From Mesostigma viride (Eukaryota > Streptophyta > Mesostigmatophyceae > Mesostigmatales > Mesostigmataceae), in contig RPFO01000475.1 of assembly GCA_009746045.1 (NCBI GenBank), forward strand, positions 1 to 52,159: 52,159 nucleotides of DNA, in the 5' to 3' direction. The notes under the pieces are model-generated. The model saw only the letters and a list, made by a program, of their open reading frames with translations, did not search any database and had not been told where the DNA came from. Shown here one piece after another: positions 1 to 10,076 of this stretch. Within the stretch, counting starts at the first letter, position 1, and each line of letters opens with the position of its first letter. The translations under genes were made by a program, and so were the position numbers.

Positions 1-622
1 CTGGAGATAGCCGCGTGGCCTGCCTTGGCGCGGTTCGGTTATGAACTGTCCATACCTATGTTGGTGGACAAATGAGAGCCTTGTTGTTTTCATCAATTTT
101 GAGTGCAAGTCATGTGCACAACCCGTGCCCCGTGCAAGATCGAGCTGACAATCCATGTGTGTTCTGACAAGCATTGGTTGAGTCACATACATGAAGCCAC
201 CGAACCTATTAAGGGGACTCGGCGCGGCGAATATTTTCCGCGCCAAAAAAATCCCGCGGTACCCTCCGTACCGTGAAAAGTGGGTGCACGGTGCGCGCAC
301 CCCTTGCGGAAGTGGCCATGGCGACTGCTTTTAGACGAAACGTGACAAATCTGGCTCGCGGAAAGCAGAAAAAATGCTCGATTCTTGGAGAAAATTAGTT
401 ACTGATTCTAATTTATGGTGGGATAGTTGCGATCTATAATGTCGCGGGCTCTTTTTCTTTACCATCGGCAGGGGGGGTCCGGCCTGAATTTCTGTCGGGA
501 TGAATAAAGTATAATGGATGCCTGCAGGTGTGATTGTCGATTGTTGCCAGTTTTGATGGTCCTAATGGAAGCTAGTTTAATGATGTTTCTAAAGCCGTAA
601 AAATTCCCGCTGCTATCTTTAC
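1..622. other. No gene recognised
   Basis: I find no open frame with coding character and no repeat here. The GC-rich stretch near 220-300 includes a gcgccaaaaaaatcccgcgg-like tract but no clear promoter. It lies downstream, in the minus-strand sense, of the possible exon at 623-970, so it may hold an intron or 3' part of that gene. Confidence 0.3.
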
Positions 623-970
623 CTTTCCCGTCATTTTGCGGTAAGATAACATTAGGCCTGCGCGATGCGCGCCCGACCTCTCCATGAAAGGGTGGCCTTT
701 CTTGTGCGCCTGGGCACGAATAAATGCCCGTTATGGTACGTTCTTGTATTAAACGTCCTAAGATAGCGCTTTCCTGCTTTCTTAGCTCGTTGAGCGTAAG
801 CTTTTTGCCTTCTTTCCGGCCAGATGCAGCCATGAAGTTGCGGGTCCTGGCGCTGCATCGCTGGATTCCTGGATGTTTTTTAGCAAGTTCGTCTGTGACG
901 TGGCTGGCTTGCTGCAGCGCGTGGCCCACAACCTGTCGGGAAGGTGTAATGCTTTTATTTCCATGCTTCT
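623..970 (-). CDS. Possible internal exon, unknown protein
   Basis: The minus-strand frame is open across this stretch and is bounded by a plausible acceptor (AAATTTCAG at the high-coordinate end) and a plausible donor (GGGAAAG|GTAAAG at the low end). It would give about 115 residues, basic and rich in Lys, Arg and Gln, including a stretch reading LTLNELRKQESAILGRL that looks helical. I recognise no domain. No flanking exon could be assigned, so it may be part of a decayed gene or a chance open frame. The splice sites and composition are inference only. Confidence 0.3.
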
Positions 971-2117
971 CTGAAATTTCTTTTGCTTTATAGACAGTTG
1001 TGTTCGAGGAAATTCACGCGGTCTTCCTAAGCAGCGGCATCATTTTCCCCAGACACTGACGAGCTGGCACCTGTCTCCTAAAGAAAGTGGCTCGTGCTTG
1101 TTAGAAAGGAGGCAGTGTGCATTTTGCGGGACACAATGCTTTGGTGGCACATGCGTCAGGTAGGTTGTTCCAATGGTCTCTTCACCTTTCCCACTGAGTA
1201 AATGATAGCCTTTGTCATGCTAACCAGAGCAGCTAGCCACAGGTTGGCTGGATAAAAAGTCAGCTTATTTTCTCTTTATATACTGCGTGTGTGGTCCTCC
1301 ACATGTCCGGCTTGTTGGGCATTTTGGAAGAGGGTTTTTAATGTGATGTTGGGTGGAACAACTTGGTTGTTGGCACAAAATCACACATTATTAGCCTGAG
1401 ATAGGCATGACATATGCTGCTCAGGCGTGTCGTCCTACCAGCCTTGTTGTTAAGGGTAGACTCACAAGGCTGGCTGTGCCGATGGAGGGGTGGGGCGTAT
1501 GACGCTCCGGACATCCTCCTCACACTCCGTGATCAAAGTGGGCATGTTTTTGGGTGTCTAGGGTAGCAAAACAGATGTCATTTTGGCTCAGCACTAGCTC
1601 AATTCTCTTTTAGCGTCTACCCAGGCGGCATCACAGGAAAATCAATAACTTGAGCTACGCTTGTCAGAATGAGCTCAAACTTTGGGGTTGTGTTTCCCCC
1701 CACTCAGTGGAATATAAAATGTATGGATGACCCAATCTGATGTGTTAATGATTTGATTTATTTTTTTTGGCTCAAAAAAGTACCCATTTTGCGGGGAAAT
1801 TAATAACTCAAACAAATGTGACCATTTTGGCCATGTAAATAGCCCAGCTTTTAAAAAAGTGGGGGAACTTTGCAGAAATGTATGGGCAGGTCATTTGGAT
1901 AAGTGGTTTGTCTTGGGCAAAATATCTCATAAATAGCGTCTTTTTCTATTTTTAGCTCGCCACCGGTGCGTGGTTGGGGTAGTACCCCCAACAAGTGGTG
2001 GCATGAATGTCCAAACATCATATTTATGGTACTCAATCATCACTAGATGGTTCCCGAGTGCATTGGAACTGATATTCATTAAAGTCAGTTTTTCAGGCTT
2101 TTGGACGTGCGAGTCCC
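971..2117. other. Intergenic, no gene recognised
   Basis: Moderately AT-rich sequence without a convincing coding frame. Short open frames at 1338-1523 and 1851-2036 have no domain, no splice context and no compositional bias, and I do not call them. The stretch ends directly at the pentanucleotide array. Confidence 0.35.
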
Positions 2118-2505
2118 CTAAATTAAATTAAATTAAATTAAATTAAATTAAATTAAATTAAATTAAATTAAATTAAATTAAATTAAATTAAATTAAATTA
2201 AATTAAATTAAATTAAATTAAATTAAATTAAATTAAATTAAATTAAATTAAATTAAATTAAATTAAATTAAATTAAATTAAATTAAATTAAATTAAATTA
2301 AATTAAATTAAATTAAATTAAATTAAATTAAATTAAATTAAATTAAATTAAATTAAATTAAATTAAATTAAATTAAATTAAATTAAATTAAATTAAATTA
2401 AATTAAATTAAATTAAATTAAATTAAATTAAATTAAATTAAATTAAATTAAATTAAATTAAATTAAATTAAATAAATTAAATTAAATTAAATTAAATTAA
2501 ATTAT
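2118..2505. repeat. AATTA pentanucleotide microsatellite
   Basis: About 76 near-perfect copies of the pentamer AATTA (read as AAATT/ATTAA) with one slip near 2470. It ends in ATTATAACATG followed by CCTCCGTCGGGAG. The same junction (AATTATAACATG plus CTCCG/TTGGGAG) recurs at 5035-5065 and in part at 5205-5225. The microsatellite is therefore the terminal tail of retroelement copies lying on the minus strand, as is typical of some non-LTR elements with simple-repeat tails. Its great length suggests expansion after insertion. Confidence 0.9.
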
Positions 2506-2518
2506 AACATGCCTCCGT

Positions 2519-2588
2519 CGGGAGCCACGAGCCACGAGCCACGAGCCACGAGCCACGAGCCACCAGCCACGAGCCACGAGCCACGAGG
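2519..2588. repeat. GCCACGA heptamer tandem repeat
   Basis: About nine copies of a 7-bp unit (GAGCCAC), one carrying an A-to-C change (ccaccag). It lies between the retroelement tail junction and the conserved 5' segment of the plus-strand LINE-like element, and may belong to that element's 5' end. Confidence 0.85.
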
Positions 2589-4545
2589 TAGCCATGGCTG
2601 ACGGCGGCGCTCATAACTTTCACGTTTGAGCACCGAATTTAGTCGTGAATATCACAATCGCTTCGTCTTTCTAAGACGCACATGCTGATATAATTTTCCG
2701 ACGCTATTACGCAATATACGATGAGCAAACGCCCATCGACGCAACGCAGCCTGACGGCTGCGCTCGGCAATGAAAATACGTCTGCAGCTCCGGCTGCAGC
2801 TTCGCCATCAGGGCCGGAAGGCAGTGGTGACACTAGTCGCGCACTGGTGGCCGCCCAGAACCCTCCCGGGCTTCCTGCCTCGCCATCGGCCTCGCCAGAA
2901 CCTAAACGCAGCCGCTCATCCTTTCCACGCGAACCGCGTTTCAAGTACTTCTCCTTCCATGCCGACGATCACGACTGGTTCAACAACATTTCTCCGGTCA
3001 TGGCTATGAAATGCATTTTCTTCGGGGACTACGCCTCGCTTCTTGAGCTGTGCATCTACTTTCACAGCATCCGTCGCCTACTGGAATTTGACGGCCGTAA
3101 TTTTACACAGAGCCGCGAACTGCTGCTGACGGGCTTGTACCCCCGGCCCGAGCTTCAGCACATGATTCTTTGTTCCCTGCTGACGAAGTCTGACGGCGAG
3201 ATCTTGGCCCCCACCATCTCCGCAGCCACATACCGCTCCATCCTCACGGAAGCCTTTCAGCAGCACGTGACCCCCTTGCCGCAGATGTGGCGGCTATGGG
3301 CGGCACGCTGGCTACTGAGCTCCCTCACATTTCCACCACCGTCACCTCCACCTCCACCCTCCTCACCTCCACCTCCACTGCCACCTCCACCTCCACCGCC
3401 GACATCAAAGCCCAGCTCCTCGACATCGACCAGCGTCTTAAGAACAATGCCATCGCTATCGAGGTCCTGCAGAACACCGCAGGCCTCACCGCCCAGGCAG
3501 TGAAGGACATTGCCGCCAAGCCAGCCCCGGCTGGCCTGGCCGGCGATGCTCCTCCCATCACCACCTGGGCGGACATGCTTAAGCAACACACCACCTCCAC
3601 CACCTCCGCTGTCGCAGCCCAGCTTCAACGGCAGACGCTTGACCTCCGCGAGGAGGCCGAGCTCGCCAAGCGCAGCCTCAACGTCATTGTCAAGAATCTC
3701 AAGATGGAGGAAGGTGAGAATTCCGAGAAGCTTGCGCGTGCCTTTGAGAGAGAAATCCTTGATCGCATGGGCCTTACTGGTGAGATCGAGCTGGCCGCCC
3801 ACCGCCTTCCCCGCGCGCGGGGTAAGGCAGGGCCGCCCCCGCTCCTTCTCACCTTTAAGACCCCGGCGGACAAGATTTCTTTTCTCAGACGCCGCAAGCG
3901 GCTCGAGAAGACTCTCTTCACCCTTGACGACGACTTGACCCTGGCGCAGCAACAACGGCGACGGGAGCTATGGCCGACCTACCTCCAGCTCCGGCAGACC
4001 AAGGCGGGGCAGCCGGTGTACTGGAAGGGGGCGGCCATCTACGTCGGCCACAAGCCCTGGCAGGCGACCCCCGCGGCCCCAGCGACCCCAGACGCTCCAG
4101 TTTAGGGGAATACAGCAGTAGTGTAGAATAGATAGACCGTGGCCATGTACATGTACGCCTCCTAGAGGCCCTATCCCAGCTAAGCCACGCGCTTTATTTA
4201 ATCATGTACATGTGTGCCTATGATGAGCCACACTCCAGATGCTGCCTAGCTTTATTTAGTTATGCTATGCCATGCAGAGAGATGCTCTCTGTAGAGAAGC
4301 TATGTCCTAGCTCTTGTATAGCCATGATGATCTTCCCCACCTATGACAGGCTCCCCTTCGCTGGGTGTTGCCTGAAACTCTGGGTGGTGCAGGTGCCCTA
4401 GTGCCCCTAGAGCAAGTGTTGTTTACATTCCCACCCTTGCAGGAAGTAGCTTAGAATGTATGATAGGCCATATGCCCCTTCTCTGGGCTATGTGCTACAT
4501 ATACTCCCAACGGAGTTATGTTACAATTCAATTCAATTCAATTCC
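2589..4545 (+). mobile_element. ORF1-only LINE-like (non-LTR) element
   Basis: The element begins with a 5' segment (GCCATGGCTGACGGCGG...) whose first ~95 bp recur at 5252-5346. It carries an ORF1-like gene at 2721-4105, a ~400-bp 3' untranslated segment, and ends in ATGTGCTACAT...CTCCCAACGGAG followed by a short AATTC tail. There is no reverse transcriptase frame. Its 3' terminal motif is shared with the opposite-strand copy ending at 4547, which carries an ORF2 C-terminus. The simplest reading is a non-autonomous or internally deleted element that uses a partner's machinery. Confidence 0.65.
2721..4105 (+). CDS. LINE ORF1-like RNA-binding protein, one frame break
   Basis: Two overlapping frames (2721-3503 and from about 3260 to 4105) together make one protein. 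The N-terminal ~185 residues are Ser/Pro/Ala-rich and then globular with unknown fold. A Thr/Ser-rich linker and short coiled-coil-like segment (DIDQRLKNNAIAIEVLQ) follow. The C-terminal ~130 residues match the layout of L1-type ORF1p/transposase_22: an RRM-like strand (LNVIVKNLKMEE), an AHRLPRARGK loop, LLLTFKTPADKISFLRRRK, then a C-terminal domain ending in a PVYWKGAAIYV-type strand. ORF1 proteins coat element RNA and act as nucleic-acid chaperones. The total of 1385 nt is one base short of a whole frame. One extra C in the C5 run at 3271-3275 joins the frames. Alternatives are a -1 programmed frameshift or a dead copy. Confidence 0.65.
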
Positions 4546-4547
4546 GT
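4526..4547. repeat. AATTC tail between opposed LINE 3' ends
   Basis: Four copies of AATTC lie exactly between two inverted copies of a retroelement 3' terminus: ATGTGCTACAT...CTCCCAACGGAG on the left and CCGTCGGGAGGTCATGTAGCACAT on the right. The two elements therefore meet tail to tail at a shared simple-sequence tail. Confidence 0.75.
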
Positions 4548-4900
4548 CGGGAGGTCATGTAGCACATATTCCATGAAGGATGGGGTGGAGGAAGCCGCGT
4601 GATCGAACTATACTAACTCTAAGCTATCTAGAAAATCCTAACTACACTACTCATCAAAACGCCTCCTCCGCTTGGGGGGAGGTGGCTTGCCCACAGGGTC
4701 GGGCGTGTGCGCCTTGACAATCTTCTTCCACCGCGTCTTGTCCTGCATGACAGTCCAAAGACGGGAGAGAGAGTGGATGCGGTGCTCAAACTGGGCTGGG
4801 ACCACTAGGTCGTCCAGCAACATCTGAACGTAGTTCGTGACAGGTTTCCCTACCCGTTTGGGAATGTCCGCGGGGCCAGACCTACGGCTTGAAGTAAGTA
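4547..4900 (-). mobile_element. 5'-truncated LINE 3' end with ORF2 C-terminus
   Basis: On the minus strand this copy runs from an AAGT microsatellite near 4893-4908, through a coding tail ending at 4647, to a ~100-bp 3' untranslated region and the simple-sequence tail. A second, shorter copy of the same 3' end lies at 5053-5202. Truncation at the 5' side is typical of target-primed reverse transcription. Confidence 0.65.
4647..4889 (-). CDS. C-terminal fragment of LINE ORF2-like protein
   Basis: The minus frame reads ~80 residues ending in KPPPPKRRRRFDE and a TAG stop at 4647-4649. It contains SLSRLWTVMQDKTRWKKIV, which resembles the extreme C-terminus of many LINE ORF2 proteins, where a helix with D-x-x-x-W-x-x-hydrophobic follows the reverse transcriptase and Cys-rich regions. 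No endonuclease or reverse transcriptase motif lies in the window because the copy is 5'-truncated. Assignment rests on this tail plus the retroelement-type 3' untranslated region and tail beside it. Confidence 0.55.
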   Translation of the reverse strand, partial: SRRSGPADIPKRVGKPVTNYVQMLLDDLVVPAQFEHRIHSLSRLWTVMQDKTRWKKIVKAHTPDPVGKPPPPKRRRRFDE

Positions 4901-5029
4901 AGTAAGTACTTGCGTGTCATGCGCATGGGCATGCCACGGAGTACTATGCCAATCTCATTAGAAAAATAATTACACGAGAGTTACAAATATCGTCTGCATC
5001 ATGCCCCAACCATATAGTCACTAAAATAA

Positions 5030-5202
5030 AGTAAATTAAATTAAATTATAACATGCCTCCGTTGGGAGATCAAGTAGCACATATTCCTTGGTGGATGGGT
5101 GGAGGTGGAAGAAGCCGCGTAATCGAACTAACCCAACTGTAAGCTATCTAGTCTAGAAAATCCGAACTACACTACCCATAACAATGAGCGTGGGCAAGTG
5201 AA
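5030..5202 (-). mobile_element. Second LINE 3'-end fragment
   Basis: A minus-strand copy of the same 3' untranslated region as at 4547-4650 (shared AGCACATATTCC, GAAGCCGCGT, AAGCTATCTAG and CTACACTACC blocks). It is cut off just beyond the ORF2 stop and carries a short AAATT tail at 5030-5046. A further AAATT tail begins at 5200, suggesting repeated insertion at or into these tails. Confidence 0.7.
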
Positions 5203-5251
5203 TTAAATTAAATTATAACATGACTCCCTTTTTTACTCCCTTTTGACGAGA

Positions 5252-5346
5252 TAGCCATGGCTGACGGCGGAGCTCATAACTTTCACGTTTGAGCACCGAA
5301 TTTAGCCGTGAATATCACAATCGACGCGTCTTTCTACGACGCACAT
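5252..5346 (+). mobile_element. 5' fragment of the LINE-like element
   Basis: About 95 bp matching 2593-2685 (GCCATGGCTGACGGCGG through TTCTACGACGCACAT) with a few substitutions. The match stops where the terminal-inverted-repeat element begins at 5347, and LINE sequence does not clearly resume after 6303 beyond four bases (GCTG). Confidence 0.7.
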
Positions 5347-6303
5347 TGTCGCGTTTGCGTGCCATTATATCCTAGCCTATCACTTGGAAGGCATATCCAT
5401 AGCAATAGAGTACTCTTGTGTGTGATCCACTATATGAGAGTGGTTGCAATGAGTAATTGTCATGAGATTGGTTGACGGAAGTGATAACTGTTTGGTTTCG
5501 TCAAGATGATGTGTGTATTGTGGGCGAGACTCGGGAAGGAACCCGGTCGTCGTTGGCCAGTGAGCCATAGCTGGGGTAAGCGGGATAGGTAGACAGGATA
5601 GGGGGCGCTAAAGGACACTGCCAGCCGTAAGCCAAGCGGAGCAGTGTGGCGTCACCCGAGGCCTGCTAGGTTATCAAGAACCGCTTAGCCTTATTTGGAC
5701 AGTGACGCACAAGTACGACATTATACGACTAGACAACACTTGTATTCTTGTCGATGTCTTTTGAAATTAAATGTGAATGGTTTGGTTGCTTTCCAAATAT
5801 ATAAAGCATCATGGTTTTATTCTACACCTGGCTGGCTACGGAATTGCCTGTCATGAGGTCGGCGGCCAAGTATGTCCGTGACCTGCATCTCACAGGATTT
5901 TAACGAGCGAACAACCCTTGGCGGGTTCAGTTCGGCCAGCCTGAGCCGGAGATATACCCAAGCTGCTTGCAGAATCAAGCACTTGGAAGAGGATTAAGCT
6001 TATCCTTTAAAAAGCTATGAAGAGGATTAGGCTTATCCTTGAAAAAGCCATGAAGAGGATTATGCTTATCCTTGAAAAAGCACTGAAGAGGTTATTGCTT
6101 AGTAGCCTATTTGAAAAGCATGTGTGGTCCTGTCGTGGGAATTTTTTTTTCCCTATGTGATCCTCTTTTTGACTTTTTGGCTCTTCATTTTTTCGAGCTA
6201 AAAAGTGGGGGGGAATATAGTGGATCACACACAAGAGTACTCTATTGCTATGGATATGCCTTCCAAGTGATAGGCTAGGATATAATGGCACGCAAACGCG
6301 ACA
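5347..6303. mobile_element. 957-bp element with 89-bp terminal inverted repeats
   Basis: Bases 5347-5435 (beginning TGTCGCGTTTGCGTGCC) are the near-exact reverse complement of 6215-6303 (ending GGCACGCAAACGCGACA). The interior has no transposase frame. It holds a 33-bp tandem repeat, and small open frames at 5380-5568 and 6007-6291 that mostly read through the repeats. This fits a non-autonomous DNA transposon (MITE-like). I see no clear target-site duplication, so the superfamily is unassigned. It interrupts the LINE 5' fragment at 5346. Confidence 0.8.
5986..6117. repeat. 33-bp tandem repeat inside the TIR element
   Basis: Four copies with exact 33-bp period start at 5986, 6019, 6052 and 6085. 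Each begins GAAGAGGATTA and contains GCTTATCCTTGAAAAAGC, which is a small imperfect hairpin (GCTT...AAGC). The last copy is diverged. Confidence 0.9.
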
Positions 6304-6849
6304 GCTGTCACGTCCGTGATCATTTACGTCCGTGCACTCAAGAAGTTACGGGGGGCCCACAATCAATCTACAATACCCATGCCAAATTTTATTACTTGAG
6401 GAGACGCCATTTCAACAAATACATGACAATTGATGCTCATTGTGAATGCGTTTCCACATGAAATCATTACCATTTCATGCAATTTGGTCACTGGTGCGCT
6501 TTCCGCGTGCACTTTTCATTACTAGATTGCTTAAATTTATTAAAATTTATTAACATTTATTAAAATTTATTCAAGTCGGGGTAAAATTGGCTGTTTTTGT
6601 CATAGTGTCATGCACTCGGAGGGTAAGCAAGTGAGACAAGTTGTAGATTATTTACAATTGCACAACCCTCTCCACGACCCCGCTAGTTCTATTTATAGAA
6701 CGAATTATAATTATTGCCAAAATTGTGCACAAGCCTGTGCACAACCCAACCAGTAATTCCCACTTGAACTTTGAATATTCAAGTGAATGCTCTGGAGACA
6801 GATGTACAGATCGATCTTTACAAATGTACACGAGTTCAGATCAAGCTAT
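6304..6849. other. Intergenic; downstream of the large minus-strand gene
   Basis: No gene is recognised. Bases 6529-6571 hold a short AAATTTATT repeat. The stretch lies 3' of the minus-strand gene ending at 6850 and probably includes its 3' untranslated region; I saw no decisive polyadenylation signal. Confidence 0.35.
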
Positions 6850-7666
6850 CTAACTACCTACTAACAGGCGTTTCTTTACACCCCGTCCGCTGGGCTTCTT
6901 TACACCCCCCTCCCGCACATCTGCGCCAGCCTTCCCTTGAGGTTTTCGTTTGCCCTGCCCTGCGGCTTGGTCTCCCCCCTTCTCTTGGAGTCGTGGGGAA
7001 GATCTGGTCGCTGGGGAAGATCTGGTCGCCAGGTACCCCTTGTCCATCCACCACTCCAAATACGTTCCCTCAGGTGGCTTGAAACAGTTCCGCATCTCGT
7101 CTTGTTGTACCTTGAAAATTGCCGCGGGCATCGTCCCCTGCTCCCCATTAATCCAGATTCCCTTTTCGTCACACCCTTCTGCCCAAAATTTAACGTACCA
7201 CACGCCCGTTTTATCCACCTTTCGAACGACTCCATGCACCAGGAACGTGTCGACGTGGAAATCAGGCATGTGTGCCAGCTTCATTGGGTCTGCATTGAGT
7301 TTAGCCACCGAATCAGCAGCCCACGTGGGCTTCCACAACGTATCAAGGCGCTGGGATTGGTTCTTCCGATACTGGCAAAATTCACCGCCGTGCTTGCACA
7401 ATACCGAAACCGGACATCCAACAGGCGAGCGGGGCACGACCCGTTTCCCCCCCCCCCACCTTCCAGATTCTCCATCCACGTCTGCCAACTTGGTGGTGGC
7501 ACTTTCTTGTCTAGTGGCTTGGGCTGGGTTGCGGTAACTGTGACACGTCTTTGTGGCGCTTCCTCCTCAGGTTCCGATTCTTCCGATTCTTCCGAATCTT
7601 CCTCAAACCCTTTGGGTGGGCCGCCATGCGCGTCATCCTTTGGCGGCTCCTCTTCAGACTCGTCAC
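6850..7666 (-). CDS. Last exon of large minus-strand gene, one frame break
   Basis: Acceptor CCCACCCACAG|GTGACGAG at 7667; stop TAG at 6850-6852. The exon opens with an acidic Glu/Ser run (DESEEEPP, EEDSEESEESEPEEE) and a WQTWMENLEGG segment. A Cys-containing stretch (CPVSVLCKHGGEFC) and a folded-looking region (GVVRKVDKTGVWYVKFWAEG, PPEGTYLEWWMDKGY) follow. It ends in a Lys/Arg-rich tail suited to nuclear localisation. The frame breaks in the C11 run at 7447-7457; one more base rejoins it. The exon is 817 nt, one short of what its entry phase requires. No family is recognised. The VRKV..GVWYVKFW segment could be a small beta-barrel (Tudor/chromo-like), but that is speculation. Confidence 0.6.
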
Positions 7667-7785
7667 CTGTGGGTGGGACAAGCAATGACGAGCGGCGCAA
7701 TTAGTTATCATTACAATCGCAAATCAAACTTGGGAATATGCAAACATCATAATTTAACCGACCATATTCACTCAGATTAACTTAC
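7667..7785 (-). other. Intron, 119 bp
   Basis: Donor CAAAGG|GTAAGTTAATC and acceptor CCCACCCACAG on the minus strand. It is AT-rich relative to both flanking exons. The phase is 1 on both sides only if one G is restored upstream at 7877-7884. Confidence 0.65.
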
Positions 7786-9507
7786 CCTTTGACAGATGAC
7801 TAGCCGTTGCTCTTGATCGAACGTGCCCGCCAGGCGAAAGGAGCTTTTTGCAGTAGTCGACGGCACGCCCCAACATCCCCCCCCAGACGCCCCCGAATTC
7901 CCCTTCGAGCCTCCCTCCCCCCCCCCCTCCTTCCCCCCTTCCCCCGATGCGCCGGTCGACCCGCCCCCCTCTCCGCCCTTCTCTCCGCCCCCCTCTCCGC
8001 CCTTTGACCCGCCCCCCTCTCCGCCCTTCGACCCGCCCCCCTCTCCGTCCTTCGACCCCCCCCCTCTCCGCCCTTCGACCCCCCCCTCTCCGCCCTTCGA
8101 CCCGCCCCCCTCTCCGTCCTTCGACCCCCCCCCTCTCCGCCCTTCGACCCGCCCCCCTCTCCGCCCTTTGACCCGCCCCCCTCTCCGTCCTTCGACCCCC
8201 CCCCTCTCCGCCCTTCGACCCGCCCCCCTCTCCGCCCTTCGAACCCCCCCCTCTCCGTCCTTCGACCCGCCCCCCTTATCACCACCCTCATTCCCGCCCC
8301 CCTCATCATCGCCGGCACCATCATCACCAACCTCCTCCCCATCATCACCCCCATGTGACCCGACATCCTCATCATCCCCCATTGAGACGTCTTCGGCCGA
8401 GGGGGTCTCCGAGGCGGCGCGCTTCCGGCGTTTCTTTTTGGTGCCAGCGCCTGCCGTCTCCAGCGGACGCTTCTGGGCTGCACCCGCAATTTCCTTGCCC
8501 GAACGGCCGTTGGGATTGGAAATATCCTCCCCCTCAGGCCGCTTCCCAAGTACCTTCAGAAGGACCTTAAACCCATCCACCTGCTCCTTTGACCCAATGA
8601 AGATCACGGGTGGGTTGAAGAATCCCGTGAAATCGCCTAGGTACGACGACCAGGCGTCCTTCACACCATTGAAATCTCCACAATCCTTCGCCGCCTTCCA
8701 GTCCCTTTTCTCCACCCACGCACCCGTTCGACCCTTCAACAATTCCTCATCATTCCACAGCTTCGCGTGGTGTTCCAAATTCAGCAGCCATATCCCATTC
8801 TTGATATCCGGCTGGTTCACCCCCCCCTTCCTCTTCACAACAAATTCGAACCCCTCCATTGCATTAAGTACCACTTGAGCCAACCGTGTCGGCCCATCGC
8901 TTTTCTCCCACGCGAAAGTCTTCATCATGAACTCACAGGTCGTTTCCCCGTCAGACCCGTAAATTTTCTTAGAAATCCACGGGCCCTGCTGCTCGATTTC
9001 GGATGCCAGCTCCTCCGACCCAAACTTCCGCGGGGGTTCCCGCTTCTCCCCCACCTTTTTTTGGCGACCCGACTGGACGTCCTCTGCCTCGGCATGTTCG
9101 GCTTGGCCTTCCTCCGGCACAGCCCCCGTCACCACCACAGCCCCCGCCACAGGCTGTACGGGTTGGGGCACCACAGCCTGTTCGGTTGGGGGTTCGGGCG
9201 CAATCAGGACCCACCATTTCGTTTCCTCCTTGTGGGTCGTCCCAAAATCCGTCCTCTCCAGCAGTGCAAGTGGGAAGGTGGAATCGTCCCTCCCCGTTGG
9301 CCTGATAACCGCCCTTAGTCTCTTGGCAGCTACAGCGACCGTATCGGCCACCCTCTGAAGGGCGCTGTCGGATTCCGAAGGCTGCATCGGCAACCAGCCG
9401 AGGTCGCGTGGTTCGGGGTATTTCCCCAAATCGCGGTTGTAGATCATGAAAAGCTGGACCATCACCTCGCAGAAGATCTTGGCCATGTATGTCAGGTCAT
9501 ACAAGCA
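7786..9507 (-). CDS. Large exon with Gly/acidic repeat region, unknown protein
   Basis: Acceptor CCTCCTCAG|TGCTTGTATG and donor CAAAGG|GTAAGTTA. The N-terminal ~330 residues look globular (FCEVMVQLFMIYNRD, GPWISKKIYGSDGETTCEF, GFFNPPVIFIGSKEQVDGF). A basic KKKRRKR nuclear-localisation-like segment and an acidic Asp/Gly stretch follow. Then comes a long low-complexity array of GGSKDGEGG-type repeats encoded by a degenerate C-rich minisatellite (7930-8280 on the plus strand). The frame breaks in the run at 7877-7884; one more G leads into MLGRAVDYCKKLLSPGG and the correct phase for the next exon. No family is recognised. The product is probably nuclear (inference). Confidence 0.6.
7960..8280. 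repeat. Coding minisatellite, C-rich on plus strand
   Basis: Irregular 15-21-bp units (CCCCTCTCCGCCCTTCGACC) repeated about 17 times inside the large exon. They encode Gly/Ser/Lys/Asp/Glu-rich repeats on the minus strand. Runs of 6-8 C vary between copies, so local frame is fragile and more hidden length errors are possible here. Confidence 0.85.
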
Positions 9508-9617
9508 CTGAGGAGGAACGTGTTTGGCCTTCACGGTTGCCATGATAGACGGCCAGAATCGAAAGCGGGCTAGACTCCTCCACCCTTCCTGTTTGATCCC
9601 CCCCCCTTCCTCATCAC

Positions 9618-10076
9618 CCTTCCCTCCCCGTCCAGCTTGTCCGCTGCCACGATGTCCAGAAACTCTGCAAGCTCCTTGGCCAGCTTGTCCTCAATCGGCA
9701 TTCCACATCTACTGTCGTCGTTCGGAGCGACCGTTTCATCCTTCACAGCCGAGATGAAGTCGTAGACTTGGGTTTTCTCCGATTCGGACAACCCACCCTC
9801 GTTCAATCGCCCTCCAACCCGCTCCTCACCACCCTCCTCCCCCTCCCCGTCCTTCCTTGCCTTCTCAGTGCTGCTTGAAACCCCATGAATCAAATTCCAT
9901 ATTTCTTTCTGGTCCTGAAGGGGCACCTCCGGCTTATCCCAGGATTCCTCCATGTGCGTCTTGAAATAGTTGTGCACTTCCAGCAGCGCCGTCCCCCTCG
10001 ACTTTTTGGAAACGGCCTCGTCTTCTGCATTCAGCCCCCCTCCGATCAGGGCAACCCTCCGATGCGCCTCTCTCCC
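9618..10076 (-). CDS. Internal exon of large minus-strand gene
   Basis: Acceptor GCATGCAG|GGGAGAGAGG at 10077. The proposed donor GGAAGG|GTGATGAGG at 9617 gives a 459-nt phase 0-0 exon of 153 codons and a 110-bp intron (9508-9617) before the next exon. The product is helical and acidic (LLEVHNYFKTHMEESW, EIWNLIHGVSSSTEKARK, LAKELAEFLDIVAADKLDGEG). The donor is not a strong consensus, so the low end is less certain than the acceptor. No domain is recognised. Confidence 0.55.

Noticed and set aside
3257-3955. Minus-strand Gly-rich frame
   Set aside because: Antisense shadow of the ORF1-like gene, with no start context or domain.
7807-8878. Plus-strand proline-rich protein
   Set aside because: Antisense of the well-supported minus-strand exon; Pro runs mirror the Gly repeats, and splice sites agree with the minus strand.
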